NCBI GenBank assembly: GCA_030649995.1
Contig: JAUSEV010000048.1
Location: 18,157-82,156 of the forward strand
Length of the DNA: 64,000 bases
From: Candidatus Uhrbacteria bacterium
Lineage (GTDB): Bacteria > Patescibacteriota > Patescibacteriia > 2-12-FULL-60-25
Direction: 5' to 3'
Part shown: positions 33,780 to 42,270 of the stretch, piece after piece
How positions within the stretch are numbered: the first letter of the stretch is position 1
Layout of the letters: every line of letters begins with the position of its first letter
Notes under the pieces: generated by a model
Databases searched by the model: none
Seen by the model: the letters and a program-made list of their open reading frames with translations, nothing else
What the model was told of the DNA's origin: nothing
Program-made: the position numbers and the translations under genes

Positions 33780-34925
33780 ATGGCTTTTACCGCAGAACAA
33801 CAGGCGATGGAATTGATCAATCGCGCCAAGCAGATTCTCGTCACGACCAAAGACCACGCCGAGGTTGACTCGATCGCGGCGGTATTGGCGATGGGTTTGT
33901 GGTTGCAAAAGATGAATAAGTCATTTGATATGGTCGTGCCGGGTTTTGACGCAAAAACGCTCCCCTCTTTTTTTCCTTCGACCGTTCCGATACAACCGCG
34001 CGTGGGTGCCGTGCGCGCGTTTCACGTTCATGTGAAGGTTGGAGCCGTGCCTCTCTCGGAACTCATGTATGACGTCAAAGACGGGCTGCTCGATATTACG
34101 CTCGTGCCAAAAAGCGGTGAGTGGTCGGCGCAGGATATCCATTTCAAATCAGGGGATGATCGTTATGATCTCGTGATTGCGATTGACAGTTCCGATCTGG
34201 CCTCGCTGGGCGAGATGAGTCGCGAGCATGCGGATTTTTTCTATCGCACCACCATCATTAACCTTGATTGCCACGCCACCAACGAATATTGGGGTCAAGT
34301 CAACTTGGTGGATTTGAACGCCGTCGCCAGTACGGAAATTTTGTATGGCTGGATGGAGCGCTGGAATAAAGTGTTGATTGATGCGCCGATCGCCACAACG
34401 CTTCTCGCCGGCATGGTTTCCAAAACCAAAAGTTTTCGTACGCCGGGAGTGACGCATCACACGCTGCAAGCCGCGTCGAATTTGATCGCACTCGGCGCGG
34501 AACGGGAAAAAATCGTGCATGGTTTGTGGCGCAATCGATCCATCTCCAATTTAAAATTGTGGGGACGCGTGCTCTCGCGACTCAACCAAGATCAAGAACT
34601 CGGACTTGTGTGGTCTGTGCTGACCGAATCGGATTTTACGGAAATCGGCGTGGCACCCGAAGCGTTGCACGGGGTGGTTGATGAACTGTTGGCGTATGCT
34701 CCGGAAGCAAAAATCGTGGCCTTGATTTGGCAACACGCCTCACAAATTTTTGTCAGTCTATACACCACGACCAACCTCTCTGCCGCAGAACTGGCCCGCC
34801 CGTTCGGTGGCAGCGGCACGCGCGATCGCGCCATGTTCCCCTATCGCGATTCAACAAATGTGACAGAAGCCGCCACAAAAATCATCGATCGCCTGCGCGA
34901 GACGTTGAACGTTTTGAAGAAATAA
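33780..34925 (+). CDS. DHH-type phosphoesterase, probably degenerate
   Basis: A 381-residue protein with the layout of NrnA-like DHH/DHHA1 phosphoesterases (nanoRNA/pAp/c-di-AMP). KDHAEVDSIAAVLA (about 22-35) sits where the 'HxDxDa(i)gS' motif should be; INLDCHATN replaces the 'iDHHxtN' motif; NAVASTEILY corresponds to ASSTaElly; and ARPFGGSGTRDRA replaces the DHHA1 'FgGGGHxxAAG' loop. Several metal ligands (the first His-x-Asp, one of the DHH His residues) are lost, so catalysis is doubtful. The promoter is leaderless and shared with valS. Confidence 0.75.
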   Translation: MAFTAEQQAMELINRAKQILVTTKDHAEVDSIAAVLAMGLWLQKMNKSFDMVVPGFDAKTLPSFFPSTVPIQPRVGAVRAFHVHVKVGAVPLSELMYDVKDGLLDITLVPKSGEWSAQDIHFKSGDDRYDLVIAIDSSDLASLGEMSREHADFFYRTTIINLDCHATNEYWGQVNLVDLNAVASTEILYGWMERWNKVLIDAPIATTLLAGMVSKTKSFRTPGVTHHTLQAASNLIALGAEREKIVHGLWRNRSISNLKLWGRVLSRLNQDQELGLVWSVLTESDFTEIGVAPEALHGVVDELLAYAPEAKIVALIWQHASQIFVSLYTTTNLSAAELARPFGGSGTRDRAMFPYRDSTNVTEAATKIIDRLRETLNVLKK

Positions 34926-34940
34926 CGACCTAATACCTTC

Positions 34941-35029
34941 TGTCATTGCGAGGAGCGAGTCGGCGAACGACGCGGCAATCTCCCCGTAGCCCTCAGAGAT
35001 TGCTTCGTCGATAACTCCTCGCAATGACA
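34941..35029. repeat. Family A palindromic repeat, intergenic
   Basis: TGTCATTGCGAGGAG at one end and CTCGCAATGACA at the other; between two convergent genes. Confidence 0.9.
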
Positions 35030-35049
35030 GTAATAAAAAACCGCTCGCG

Positions 35050-35592
35050 TCAAGATCGACGATCTCGTTGACGAGAGGCTTCATACAACAAAAGTGCCGC
35101 GGCTACCGACACGTTAAAACTTTCCACAAACCCGCGCATGGGAATTTTGAGATAATAATCTGCAGCCTTCATCATTTCTTTTGAAACACCATCGTGTTCA
35201 TTGCCGATAACAATGGCGATCGGTTGCGTCAGATCGACGTTGATCGGATCTTTTGCGCGACCCGTAAGCGTGGTCACCGCAATTTTGATGTTCTTGTGTT
35301 TTAATGTTCTCACGAGCTTCGCCGTTGAATCCCATTTTGTCACACGCAACCATTTAAGTGCCGATGCCGCGGCTTTTGATCGAAGCTCTGACAAACGTGG
35401 ACCACGAAAACCCCCTTTTTCCCCCTTATCAGGGGGATAGAGAAGATGCACTTCCCCCACCCCAAACGCGTCACACGAACGCAAAATCGCGCCGACATTA
35501 TGCGGGTCATCCACATTTTCGATGATCACCATCAAATCCTGTTGGCGTTTTGCGAGAACCGATTCAATTCTCTTTTTTCGACGAGGAGTCAT
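35050..35592 (-). CDS. TrmH/SpoU-family RNA 2'-O-methyltransferase
   Basis: A 180-residue SPOUT methylase. Motif 1 is DDPHNVGAILRSCDAFGV, motif 2 is PIAIVIGNEHDGVS, motif 3 is IPMRGFVESFNVSVAAALLLYE, together forming the knotted SAM site. It acts on tRNA or rRNA; the target cannot be told. The loop after the first motif (PPDKGEKGGFRGP) is encoded by a C-rich inverted repeat (CCCCCT / AGGGGG, 35421-35436) that looks like another inserted element. The gene lies directly upstream of copA's end on the same strand (1-nt gap). Confidence 0.9.
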   Translation of the reverse strand: MTPRRKKRIESVLAKRQQDLMVIIENVDDPHNVGAILRSCDAFGVGEVHLLYPPDKGEKGGFRGPRLSELRSKAAASALKWLRVTKWDSTAKLVRTLKHKNIKIAVTTLTGRAKDPINVDLTQPIAIVIGNEHDGVSKEMMKAADYYLKIPMRGFVESFNVSVAAALLLYEASRQRDRRS

Positions 35593-35593
35593 G

Positions 35594-37756
35594 CTAAATT
35601 TTACGCCTGATTCGCAAGCTATTTGTTAATACGCTGACGCTCGAAAATGCCATGGCGAGACCGGCGATGATGGGGTTGATGATGCCGAGCGCGGCAAGAG
35701 GAATGCCGATCGCGTTATAGATAAACGCCCAAAATAAATTTTGTTTGATCGCCGAAAACGTGCGACGCGCGAGATGCAACGCGTCCACGGCTTTTTGAGG
35801 AGATCCTCCCATGAGCACGATCTGACCGGCAGCGATTGCCACGTCCGTGCCTGTGCCGACGGCGATTCCGAGATTCGCTTGCGCCAGCGCCGGCGCGTCA
35901 TTTAACCCATCGCCGACAAATGCGACTTTGCGCCCTTCCGCCTGCAAACGTTTGACTTCTTCTGATTTTCCAGTTGGCGAAACCTCTGACAACACGCGTT
36001 CGATTCCAAGAGAGAGCGCAACCGCTTCTGCCGTGGCGCGATGATCGCCGGTGAGCAAGACGACTTCAATCTTACGACGCTTGAGTTCCGTGATCGCCGC
36101 GATCGCATCACTCTTGACTCGATCTTGCGCGGCGATCAAACCGAGCAGCGTCGTGCCTCGACTCACAAGCATCACGGTCTTTGCTTCTTGACGCAATGCC
36201 ATGAGTTGACCTTCAAATTCTTTGGCGATGATCACTCCTGATTCTCGTAAATATTTTTCCGTGCCCAGACGCACCATCTCATTTTCAAAACGCGCCTCAA
36301 TTCCTTGTCCGGGAATGGCGCGAAAGTCCATCACCTTTTTCGCGCTCACCTGTCGCTCGATGGCAGCTTGTAGAACCGCTGTAGCCAATGGGTGTTCGGA
36401 AGCGGCTTCAAGACCTGACGCAGTCGCTAAAAGTTCGACGGCGCTTGTGCCTCCGACGGGGATGATATCCGTCACGCTCGGCTTCCCTTCGGTGAGCGTT
36501 CCTGTTTTATCAAATACCATCAGATCAATCCCACGCGCCGCTTCAAGGGCTGAACCATCTTTGACTAAGATGCCTTTTTTTGCACCCGCGCCCGTACCAA
36601 CCATAATCGCGGCAGGTGTCGCCAACCCCATCGCGCAAGGACAGGCGATGATGAGAACCGCCACCGCATGTCGAATCGCTTCTCCGAGTTCATGCGTCAA
36701 AGTCAACCATACAATAAATGTCAAAACGGCAAGCCCGATCACCACCGGCACAAATACGCTCGACACTCGATCCACCAATTTTTCAACAGGTGATTTTGTC
36801 GCAAGCGCGCGCTCCACGGTCGCCACAATCGCGTCAAGAGTTGACTTTCCCGGCTCCACCGTCACCTCAAAAGTGAACGAGCCTGTTTTATTGATCGTGG
36901 CGCCATACACAACGTCACCGACGTGTTTTTCAATCGGAATCGCCTCACCTGTTAACATGGATTCATCCACGGATGACGAGCCTTCAACGATCTTTCCGTC
37001 CATGGGAATGCGTTCCCCGCTTTTGACGAGACAACGATCGCCCGGACGCAAAATGTTTGGATCCACATCCTCGCTTGATCCATCCGCTTTGATTCGATGC
37101 GCGAGTTTTGCATGGAGATTGAGGAGTGCCGCAATGGCGGTGCCCGCTTTTTGCCGTTGACGCGCTTCCAAAAATTTTCCCAACAAAAGAAAAAAGATGA
37201 TGATGCCCGCGACTTCAAAATAGACTTCTTCACCGCGGATGAGCGCGTAGGTGCTCCAGAGAAGCGCGGATCCCGTGCCGACCGTCACCAGCGTATCCAT
37301 GTTGGCGCGACCGTGTTTAAGTTCGTTCCACGTTCCCGCATGAAACTTCCATCCGAGTTTGACGACGAGATACCACGTGATGACGGCGATCAAAATCAAC
37401 CACGCCGGACGGCCAAATATCATTCCGATTTCGGGCATCACGAACATGGTGAGAAACAATGGAATGACGAGAATCGCGGCAAAAATCAACCCGCGTTTCG
37501 ATATGTATCCTTGGTGTTCCAGATGATCTTCGTGCGCTTCCGCATCCTCGGTCATGCCGATGGCATACCCAGCATTTTTAACCGCTTGCGCGAGCGTATC
37601 GCGTGAGGTGTTTGCTTCATCATGCGTGACCGTCGCGCGTTCCGTTGCATAATTGACGGATACCTCTTGCACGCCGCCAACTTTTTTGAGCGCGCGTTCA
37701 ATCGTCAACGCGCATGAGGCACAATGCATGCCTTGAATTTGAAGAGTCGTTTTCAT
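35594..37756 (-). CDS. copA: Copper-exporting P1B-type ATPase
   Basis: A 720-residue heavy-metal ATPase. One N-terminal HMA domain with GMHCASC (9-15), an eight-helix membrane domain with the CPC metal site in [15 protein letters not shown] (the P1B-1, Cu+ type), the phosphorylation motif DKTGTLTEG, and [10 protein letters not shown]. It pumps Cu+ out of the cytoplasm. It is first in a copper group with the SafE-cupredoxin protein and a Met-rich membrane protein, all on the minus strand. No CopY/CueR/CsoR regulator is seen near. Confidence 0.95.
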   Translation of the reverse strand: MKTTLQIQGMHCASCALTIERALKKVGGVQEVSVNYATERATVTHDEANTSRDTLAQAVKNAGYAIGMTEDAEAHEDHLEHQGYISKRGLIFAAILVIPLFLTMFVMPEIGMIFGRPAWLILIAVITWYLVVKLGWKFHAGTWNELKHGRANMDTLVTVGTGSALLWSTYALIRGEEVYFEVAGIIIFFLLLGKFLEARQRQKAGTAIAALLNLHAKLAHRIKADGSSEDVDPNILRPGDRCLVKSGERIPMDGKIVEGSSSVDESMLTGEAIPIEKHVGDVVYGATINKTGSFTFEVTVEPGKSTLDAIVATVERALATKSPVEKLVDRVSSVFVPVVIGLAVLTFIVWLTLTHELGEAIRHAVAVLIIACPCAMGLATPAAIMVGTGAGAKKGILVKDGSALEAARGIDLMVFDKTGTLTEGKPSVTDIIPVGGTSAVELLATASGLEAASEHPLATAVLQAAIERQVSAKKVMDFRAIPGQGIEARFENEMVRLGTEKYLRESGVIIAKEFEGQLMALRQEAKTVMLVSRGTTLLGLIAAQDRVKSDAIAAITELKRRKIEVVLLTGDHRATAEAVALSLGIERVLSEVSPTGKSEEVKRLQAEGRKVAFVGDGLNDAPALAQANLGIAVGTGTDVAIAAGQIVLMGGSPQKAVDALHLARRTFSAIKQNLFWAFIYNAIGIPLAALGIINPIIAGLAMAFSSVSVLTNSLRIRRKI

Positions 37757-37799
37757 AGGCCTACGAAATTACGAATCAACGCGAAAATACGAAACATAA

Positions 37800-38966
37800 T
37801 TAAGAATTCGGTACCACGATGATTTCCCCGCGAAACATGCCCATGGAACAGGTGAATGGATAGGTGCCGGGTTTGGAAGGCGCGATGAATGCGATGGTGT
37901 TGATTCCGGAAGTGAGCAAATGACGAATGCCGAGTGGACGCGACTGAAGAACAGAGAGACAACCGGCGCCTCTGCTTGCATCAATTTCCCAACGCGTGGG
38001 AACGCCCGCGCGAATCGTAAAACGATTTGGTAAATATCCTTTGACGTAATTCGCGTCCACGATCATCTGCATGGATTGGCTCTCGCCGTCATACGTGACG
38101 TACGGATCTTGAGAAGCTTGGACGGTTTCTGTTCCAAAATTCGGAAGCGACAAAGGATAGCCGGCCATGGTAAATCCGTTTTGAATGTTCCATAAACCGA
38201 GGACGATAACGAGCGCGCCGGAAAATTGAAAGAAAAAGTTTCCCAGCTTTCCTTTGAGCGAGCTCGAAGCCCAACCAAGGGCAAACAATGCCGGAGCCGT
38301 GCCAAGCGCGAAAGCGAATAAAAGGCTCGCACTCGTCAAAAAATTTCCGGTTGTAAGCGCGTAGAGCTGTAATGCTTGCGTGAATCCGCACGGTAAAAAG
38401 AACGTGGCGGCGCCAAGCGCAACGGGCATAATGGGATGCTCCTTTCCTTCCGCATCTATAATGCGATGTGCCACACGATTCGGTATGCGAGGCGTGCATC
38501 GTTTGAGCCAACGCGGCGCGAGCTGTAACATTTCGAGTCCCATCACAAACATGTAGAGCGCCGCAAAAATTGTGATAAGACCGGTGACGAGGGGCGTTAG
38601 TGACAGGGCTTTTCCAAGCAGACCGATCAAACCACCCAAAATTCCATACGAAATCAACCGACCGACAATGAATAATGTTACGGGGCGCAGATGACCGAGC
38701 CGCGTTGCGCTCCGGTATCGTTCATTAAATTTTGCCGCGGAAGAAAGCAGGAGTCCGCCACAAACCGCTATGCAAGATGAACTCGCGGCCACAAGACCGA
38801 GCATAAACACCGCCCAGACACCGATACCAACGCCCAAGGACACCTGTGGTTTAAGCAGTCCCAAACGCGAAAAAAGAAAACCAAAAAAGAAAACCAAGGC
38901 GAACAATCCGATCAGTTGAAGAATAGAAGGCCGTTTTTGGATCGAACACACCGATGAATCAGACAT
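37800..38966 (-). CDS. SafE/UreH-type membrane protein fused to a cupredoxin-like domain
   Basis: A 388-residue fusion. The first 270 or so residues have six to seven helices of the sulfite exporter/UreH (CcdA-like) type, with SSCIAVCGGLL and FLPCGFTQALQLY Cys-containing helix starts. The C-terminal 100 residues are a beta sandwich ending TCSMGMFRGEIIVV, where Cys and Met are placed like type 1 copper ligands. Proteins of this combination are found with copper ATPases and are thought to handle copper in the envelope. It lies 43 nt upstream of copA. Confidence 0.82.
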   Translation of the reverse strand: MSDSSVCSIQKRPSILQLIGLFALVFFFGFLFSRLGLLKPQVSLGVGIGVWAVFMLGLVAASSSCIAVCGGLLLSSAAKFNERYRSATRLGHLRPVTLFIVGRLISYGILGGLIGLLGKALSLTPLVTGLITIFAALYMFVMGLEMLQLAPRWLKRCTPRIPNRVAHRIIDAEGKEHPIMPVALGAATFFLPCGFTQALQLYALTTGNFLTSASLLFAFALGTAPALFALGWASSSLKGKLGNFFFQFSGALVIVLGLWNIQNGFTMAGYPLSLPNFGTETVQASQDPYVTYDGESQSMQMIVDANYVKGYLPNRFTIRAGVPTRWEIDASRGAGCLSVLQSRPLGIRHLLTSGINTIAFIAPSKPGTYPFTCSMGMFRGEIIVVPNS

Positions 38967-39017
38967 AAGAATTCAAAAACAAAAAATAAATGTATCCCTC
39001 GCTCAAACCTCCCCTAA

Positions 39018-39038
39018 CCCCTCCTTCGCAAGGAGGGG
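39018..39038. repeat. C-rich hairpin element
   Basis: CCCCTCCTT / AAGGAGGGG with a 3-nt loop, preceded by another CTCCCCTAA; a common dispersed hairpin type. Confidence 0.6.
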
Positions 39039-39040
39039 GA

Positions 39041-39445
39041 TTAAAAAATCTTCGGATTCAAGATGCCGCGACGAAATGCCAAAAGCAACATCGGTGAGGC
39101 GATAAAAATTTTTCGCCGATCAAAAAAGGGTTTAAGAAAAAATAAATCACGCGGTGTTTCAAAATAGAGCAGAACCCACAACGCTAAAAGCGCAAAAACG
39201 ACAGTGATCGCGATGCGCGATGCCACCGCGGGAAAAAGTTGAAAAAAAGAATTTTGATGTTGTGCCAGACCCATGGGACAGTTCATGGGATTTGATTTGC
39301 AATCCGCCATGTCCGTCATGTTCATCGCGGTGATCGAAGTGCCTTGATCCTGCATCACTGGCATCATGGTAAAACGACAAAAATTAAAAAACGCGACACC
39401 CACGAGCGATAGAACCAGCATCAAAGCAATACCACGATTCTTCAT
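39041..39445 (-). CDS. Met/Cys-rich membrane protein of the copper group
   Basis: A 134-residue protein with an N-terminal hydrophobic segment (about 6-24), an external part with many Met and Cys (MMPVM, MNMTDMADC, NPMNCPMG), and a second helix (about 76-96). Such Met clusters bind Cu+ in copper-handling proteins. Given its place directly upstream of the SafE-cupredoxin and copA genes, a role in copper binding or delivery is inferred. No family name can be given. Confidence 0.65.
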   Translation of the reverse strand: MKNRGIALMLVLSLVGVAFFNFCRFTMMPVMQDQGTSITAMNMTDMADCKSNPMNCPMGLAQHQNSFFQLFPAVASRIAITVVFALLALWVLLYFETPRDLFFLKPFFDRRKIFIASPMLLLAFRRGILNPKIF

Positions 39446-39446
39446 A

Positions 39447-40673
39447 TCATTCTCTCTGCAAGATACGCCGTGTTTCTTTTTTATACAACTCCACCGCCGG
39501 TTGGTCGAACGCGTTGACTTTTATCAATTTTCCCAAAAACATCGTCTCCATCATTTTGCATTGTAAAAATCCACCCAAGCTGCGCAAAGAGAGATCGGGT
39601 AAAATCGTTTCGCTAAACGGTAAAGACTCATTTCGACAAGCTTTTTTCGCTCCGTGCAAAATGGCCTGCATAATTTTTTGCGCCGATTGACCCGGCAGCC
39701 CTTCGACCAAACCGCGAAAAAATAACGCTCGCGGCAGCTTTACGTCATGCGCGGATTTTTTCGCCCAAACAAAAGTCGTAAATTTATCTCTCGGCCCTCC
39801 ATATAATAATTGACCGACCGAATGCAGATCCGTCGAACCGATGGTGACTGTCGGCGTCAGCCCCTTGCCATGTTTGCCAAGACTCTCGGCGACGAGCTGC
39901 CTCACCCATTTGCCAAGCGTTTCCAATTCTGGATGAAAAAAGAAATGATCGTATATCGTGCGGCCGTGCTCCAAATGATGAAAGGCGATTGATGCGGACA
40001 CGGACGCGTCCCGTTGTGTCACCTCGCGCGCTCCGCGACACAACTCACGAATATCCAAACCGATCGCCGCTAAAGGAAAAAGACCTGCGGCCGTGAATAC
40101 GGAGTATCGTCCGCCAACCATTTTTGGAATCGATAGACGAGACAGTCCTTGTGCCTCGGCCAATTTCCATAATTTTGATCCCTCATCGGTCGTGATGACA
40201 AACCGATCCTTCACATTCTTGAATCGCCGCTTCATCCAACCCATGACCCATTCCGCGTTGGCCACGCTTTCCGTCGTCGTACCCGACTTGCTGATAACGT
40301 TGATGAGAATTTGATCGGCGTGCCTGATCTCGCGTTTGAAAAATTTGGAAAAGGCAAAAAGAAATTCCGGATCCGTCGTATCCAAGAACAGCATTTTCGG
40401 ATAACGCTCCTCCGCTAAACCATCAAACGATCCATACACTGCATCATAAACCGCTTTTGCTCCCAAATTTGATCCACCAATACCGATCACGATCACATAT
40501 TTCAATTTTTTGTTGACCTTCGCCGCCTTCATCTTTAACACGCGATTGATGAGCCCGCGATCAAAAGGCAATTTTGTGATGCCTTGTTCCATCATGGATG
40601 GATCGAGCCGTTTAACAATATTCGCAAGCGCAGATCGAGCGACGAGCGCAGATGAGTGAAAGATAAATCTCAT
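39447..40673 (-). CDS. pgi: Glucose-6-phosphate isomerase
   Basis: A 408-residue PGI, on the short side for bacteria. It has GIGGSNLGAKAVYDA, VISKSGTTTES (phosphate loop), the VGGRYSVFTAAGL motif with the catalytic Arg, and the conserved C-terminal half. It interconverts glucose-6-phosphate and fructose-6-phosphate. The minus-strand -10 TATACT (40690-40685) is 11 nt from the ATG, so the message is probably leaderless. Confidence 0.95.
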   Translation of the reverse strand: MRFIFHSSALVARSALANIVKRLDPSMMEQGITKLPFDRGLINRVLKMKAAKVNKKLKYVIVIGIGGSNLGAKAVYDAVYGSFDGLAEERYPKMLFLDTTDPEFLFAFSKFFKREIRHADQILINVISKSGTTTESVANAEWVMGWMKRRFKNVKDRFVITTDEGSKLWKLAEAQGLSRLSIPKMVGGRYSVFTAAGLFPLAAIGLDIRELCRGAREVTQRDASVSASIAFHHLEHGRTIYDHFFFHPELETLGKWVRQLVAESLGKHGKGLTPTVTIGSTDLHSVGQLLYGGPRDKFTTFVWAKKSAHDVKLPRALFFRGLVEGLPGQSAQKIMQAILHGAKKACRNESLPFSETILPDLSLRSLGGFLQCKMMETMFLGKLIKVNAFDQPAVELYKKETRRILQRE

Positions 40674-40728
40674 AAAGTGTTCTTAGTATAGCGCATGATC
40701 CGTTTTTGACATAACTGCCAAAAGATTT

Positions 40729-40762
40729 GAGACAAACTCTGACTATAGCTAGAGTTTGTCTC
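40729..40762. promoter_or_regulatory. 12-bp perfect inverted repeat upstream of pgi
   Basis: GAGACAAACTCT / AGAGTTTGTCTC, loop of 10 nt containing CTATAG, followed by a T-run on the plus strand. It is either an operator between the divergent genes or a stray terminator; no plus-strand gene precedes it. Confidence 0.5.
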
Positions 40763-40811
40763 ACTTTGTTTTTTTTCCTGATTTATTGTTTCTGTGCTTT
40801 AATAGAAGGGT

Positions 40812-41372
40812 ATGAAAATCAAAATCGTCAATGCGACAAAGATTCGCAACACCATTGATACGGACTTTCACGGTGTGGGTTCGCATGGAGATTATCCCTA
40901 CATTCCCCTTGATGAGCTGTGGATTGACGCTTGCCTGAAAAAGGAGAAAGACCTGTTTTTAAAATTGTGGAAATTGGAACACTCCATGCGTGGAAAATCT
41001 TTTCGTCTGATTCGAGAAAAAGCCAAAAAAACATTTACGCTCCCAAAGAAAGTAAAAATTGTGGTTACAAAGAGCGTCCAAAAAGGCGATCTCACGATTC
41101 GCTATGTTGACGGTGCCTCGGTACGCCGAGCCCTTGATCCCTATTTTTTGCTGGCCAGTCATCATCTTGTTGACGCATCGATTCCAAAAAAAGAAATTTG
41201 GATTGATACGAACATTGATCCGAAAGAATGGAAATATTGGTTGATCCACGCGCTTCACGAACGTGAGCGGATGATTCAAGGCATGGCGCATGACGACGCG
41301 CACGATTTTGCGATCGCCGCCCAACGCATGGCCAGACGCAAAGATGGAGTCGCGGAATTTTTGAGAGGGTAA
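40812..41372 (+). CDS. Unrecognised protein with an internal duplication
   Basis: A 186-residue soluble protein made of two similar halves (about 1-85 and 90-180). Each half has a strand with (I/V)xNATKIRN or VDGASVRRAL, then a (D/E)-LWIDxxL or KEIWIDTNI strand, then a long helix with WKLEHSMRGKSF or IHALHERERMIQGMAHDDAHDFA. The second half keeps a metal-like H-x3-HE pattern; the first has lost it. Possibly a predicted peptidase or structural protein. A weak -10 (TTTAAT) lies about 9 nt before the ATG. Confidence 0.6.
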   Translation: MKIKIVNATKIRNTIDTDFHGVGSHGDYPYIPLDELWIDACLKKEKDLFLKLWKLEHSMRGKSFRLIREKAKKTFTLPKKVKIVVTKSVQKGDLTIRYVDGASVRRALDPYFLLASHHLVDASIPKKEIWIDTNIDPKEWKYWLIHALHERERMIQGMAHDDAHDFAIAAQRMARRKDGVAEFLRG

Positions 41373-41420
41373 ATCTCCGAAACCCTGCCCCCTTAATCAT
41401 GGGGTTTTGATCATACAGAA

Positions 41421-41457
41421 ATAAAAATAAGCCGATGGGAGGTCCCAAACGGCTTAT
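41421..41457 (-). terminator. Intrinsic terminator of the 41454-42166 transcript
   Basis: Minus strand ATAAGCCG / CGGCTTAT with an inner GGG/CCC, then a T-rich tail. The stop codon of the upstream frame lies within the stem. Confidence 0.8.
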
Positions 41458-41729
41458 CGAGAAGAAGAGAGAAGGACCTTAGCCTCCCCACGATCGAATT
41501 CCACCGCCTCCAGCAAGGCTGCTTGGATCGAATCGGATTTGAACCCGTTCCGATCTTCCGCTACCTGTGCCATAGGTTTGGCTTCATTCGACCGCGGGAG
41601 AGGCCGCGGCGGAAGTTCCCATGAGACACGCGAGCGTATCTCATGTTGCCCTCGAAGGGCAGGTTCTCCCCAAGGTGACCGACGAATCGATCCCCCTGCC
41701 TTACCACGCGCTGAACCTTGCGGTTCCAT
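41454..41729 (-). CDS. Possible 91-residue protein in the 3' part of a long transcript
   Basis: An open frame of 91 codons (MEPQGSARGKAGGSIRR...) with a Gly/Arg/Pro-rich first half and a helical second half (SDSIQAALLEAVEFDRGEAKVLL). The stop lies inside the terminator stem, which is the expected compact ending. The SD is weak (TAGAAG). I do not recognise a family. It follows a 440-nt leader with clear RNA structure. Confidence 0.45.
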   Translation of the reverse strand: MEPQGSARGKAGGSIRRSPWGEPALRGQHEIRSRVSWELPPRPLPRSNEAKPMAQVAEDRNGFKSDSIQAALLEAVEFDRGEAKVLLSSSR

Positions 41730-42166
41730 CTTCTACGCAAACTTTTAAGGGTTCATGCAGATGATGAGAAGTTTTGATTTTGAGTCTTTCGACTCTCAAT
41801 CATCCCTCCCTGCTCGTGGTTGATCATGTGTCCTGGTGACTCCCGTGACACATGATCTTGATCAGTCTTTGAAAAGCACCTTGGCTTTCCAGCTTTCAGT
41901 CTTTCGACTTGAGCCTTCTGGCTTCGATGGGGGGAAACTCGCCGAGATTGACTTCGCCTTGCGGCTGATCTTTCTCTTCGAGCTGTTCCCTTACTCCTCT
42001 CTGACTGATCTGAACACCCGACTATGTTGTCAGCTTTGTGTTGGGAGTGGACAGGAACGCGCCTTTTCCACTCTTATTTTGACTCGTGCCGATTTCTCGA
42101 CCCGTGCCGAAGCCACTCTGCTGATCGCCTTCGGGTGTTACGCTGTGTGAAGGTGCTGCTTGAAGT
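41730..42166 (-). ncRNA. Candidate structured RNA or long leader
   Basis: A 440-nt stretch without a convincing gene on either strand, downstream of a minus-strand promoter. It holds several GNRA-like capped hairpins: TTGAGAGTC-GAAA-GACTCAA (perfect), a similar AGTC-GAAA-GACT, and GATCATGTGTC / GACACATGATC (11-bp stem). Other pairs include GGGTGT / ACACCC. It is not recognisable as RNase P RNA, tmRNA, SRP RNA or 6S RNA. It may be a new regulatory leader for the 41454 frame, or a ncRNA gene. Confidence 0.45.
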
Positions 42167-42172
42167 TTATAC

Positions 42173-42201
42173 AATTTATATCTGATAAAATAACGCGTCA
42201 A
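42173..42201 (-). promoter_or_regulatory. Promoter of the 42.2-41.4 kb transcript
   Basis: Minus strand TTGACG (42201-42196), 17-nt spacer, TAAATT (42178-42173). Confidence 0.7.
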
Positions 42202-42208
42202 GGGGTAC

Positions 42209-42230
42209 TTATCCACAAAATTGTGGATAA
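42209..42230. promoter_or_regulatory. Inverted pair of consensus DnaA boxes
   Basis: TTATCCACA (42209-42217), 4 nt, TGTGGATAA (42222-42230): two perfect DnaA boxes in inverted orientation, directly upstream of the promoter at 42173-42201. Confidence 0.6.
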
Positions 42231-42270
42231 GTGAAAAACTTAAAAAACACCAATAAATACAGCCATAATT

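Noticed and set aside
41836..42150. Plus-strand frame of 104 codons in the structured region
   Set aside because: GTG start without SD, no protein-like pattern, and the promoter/terminator point to the minus strand.
41730..42166. RNase P RNA, tmRNA, SRP or 6S RNA
   Set aside because: None of their conserved segments could be found in this region.
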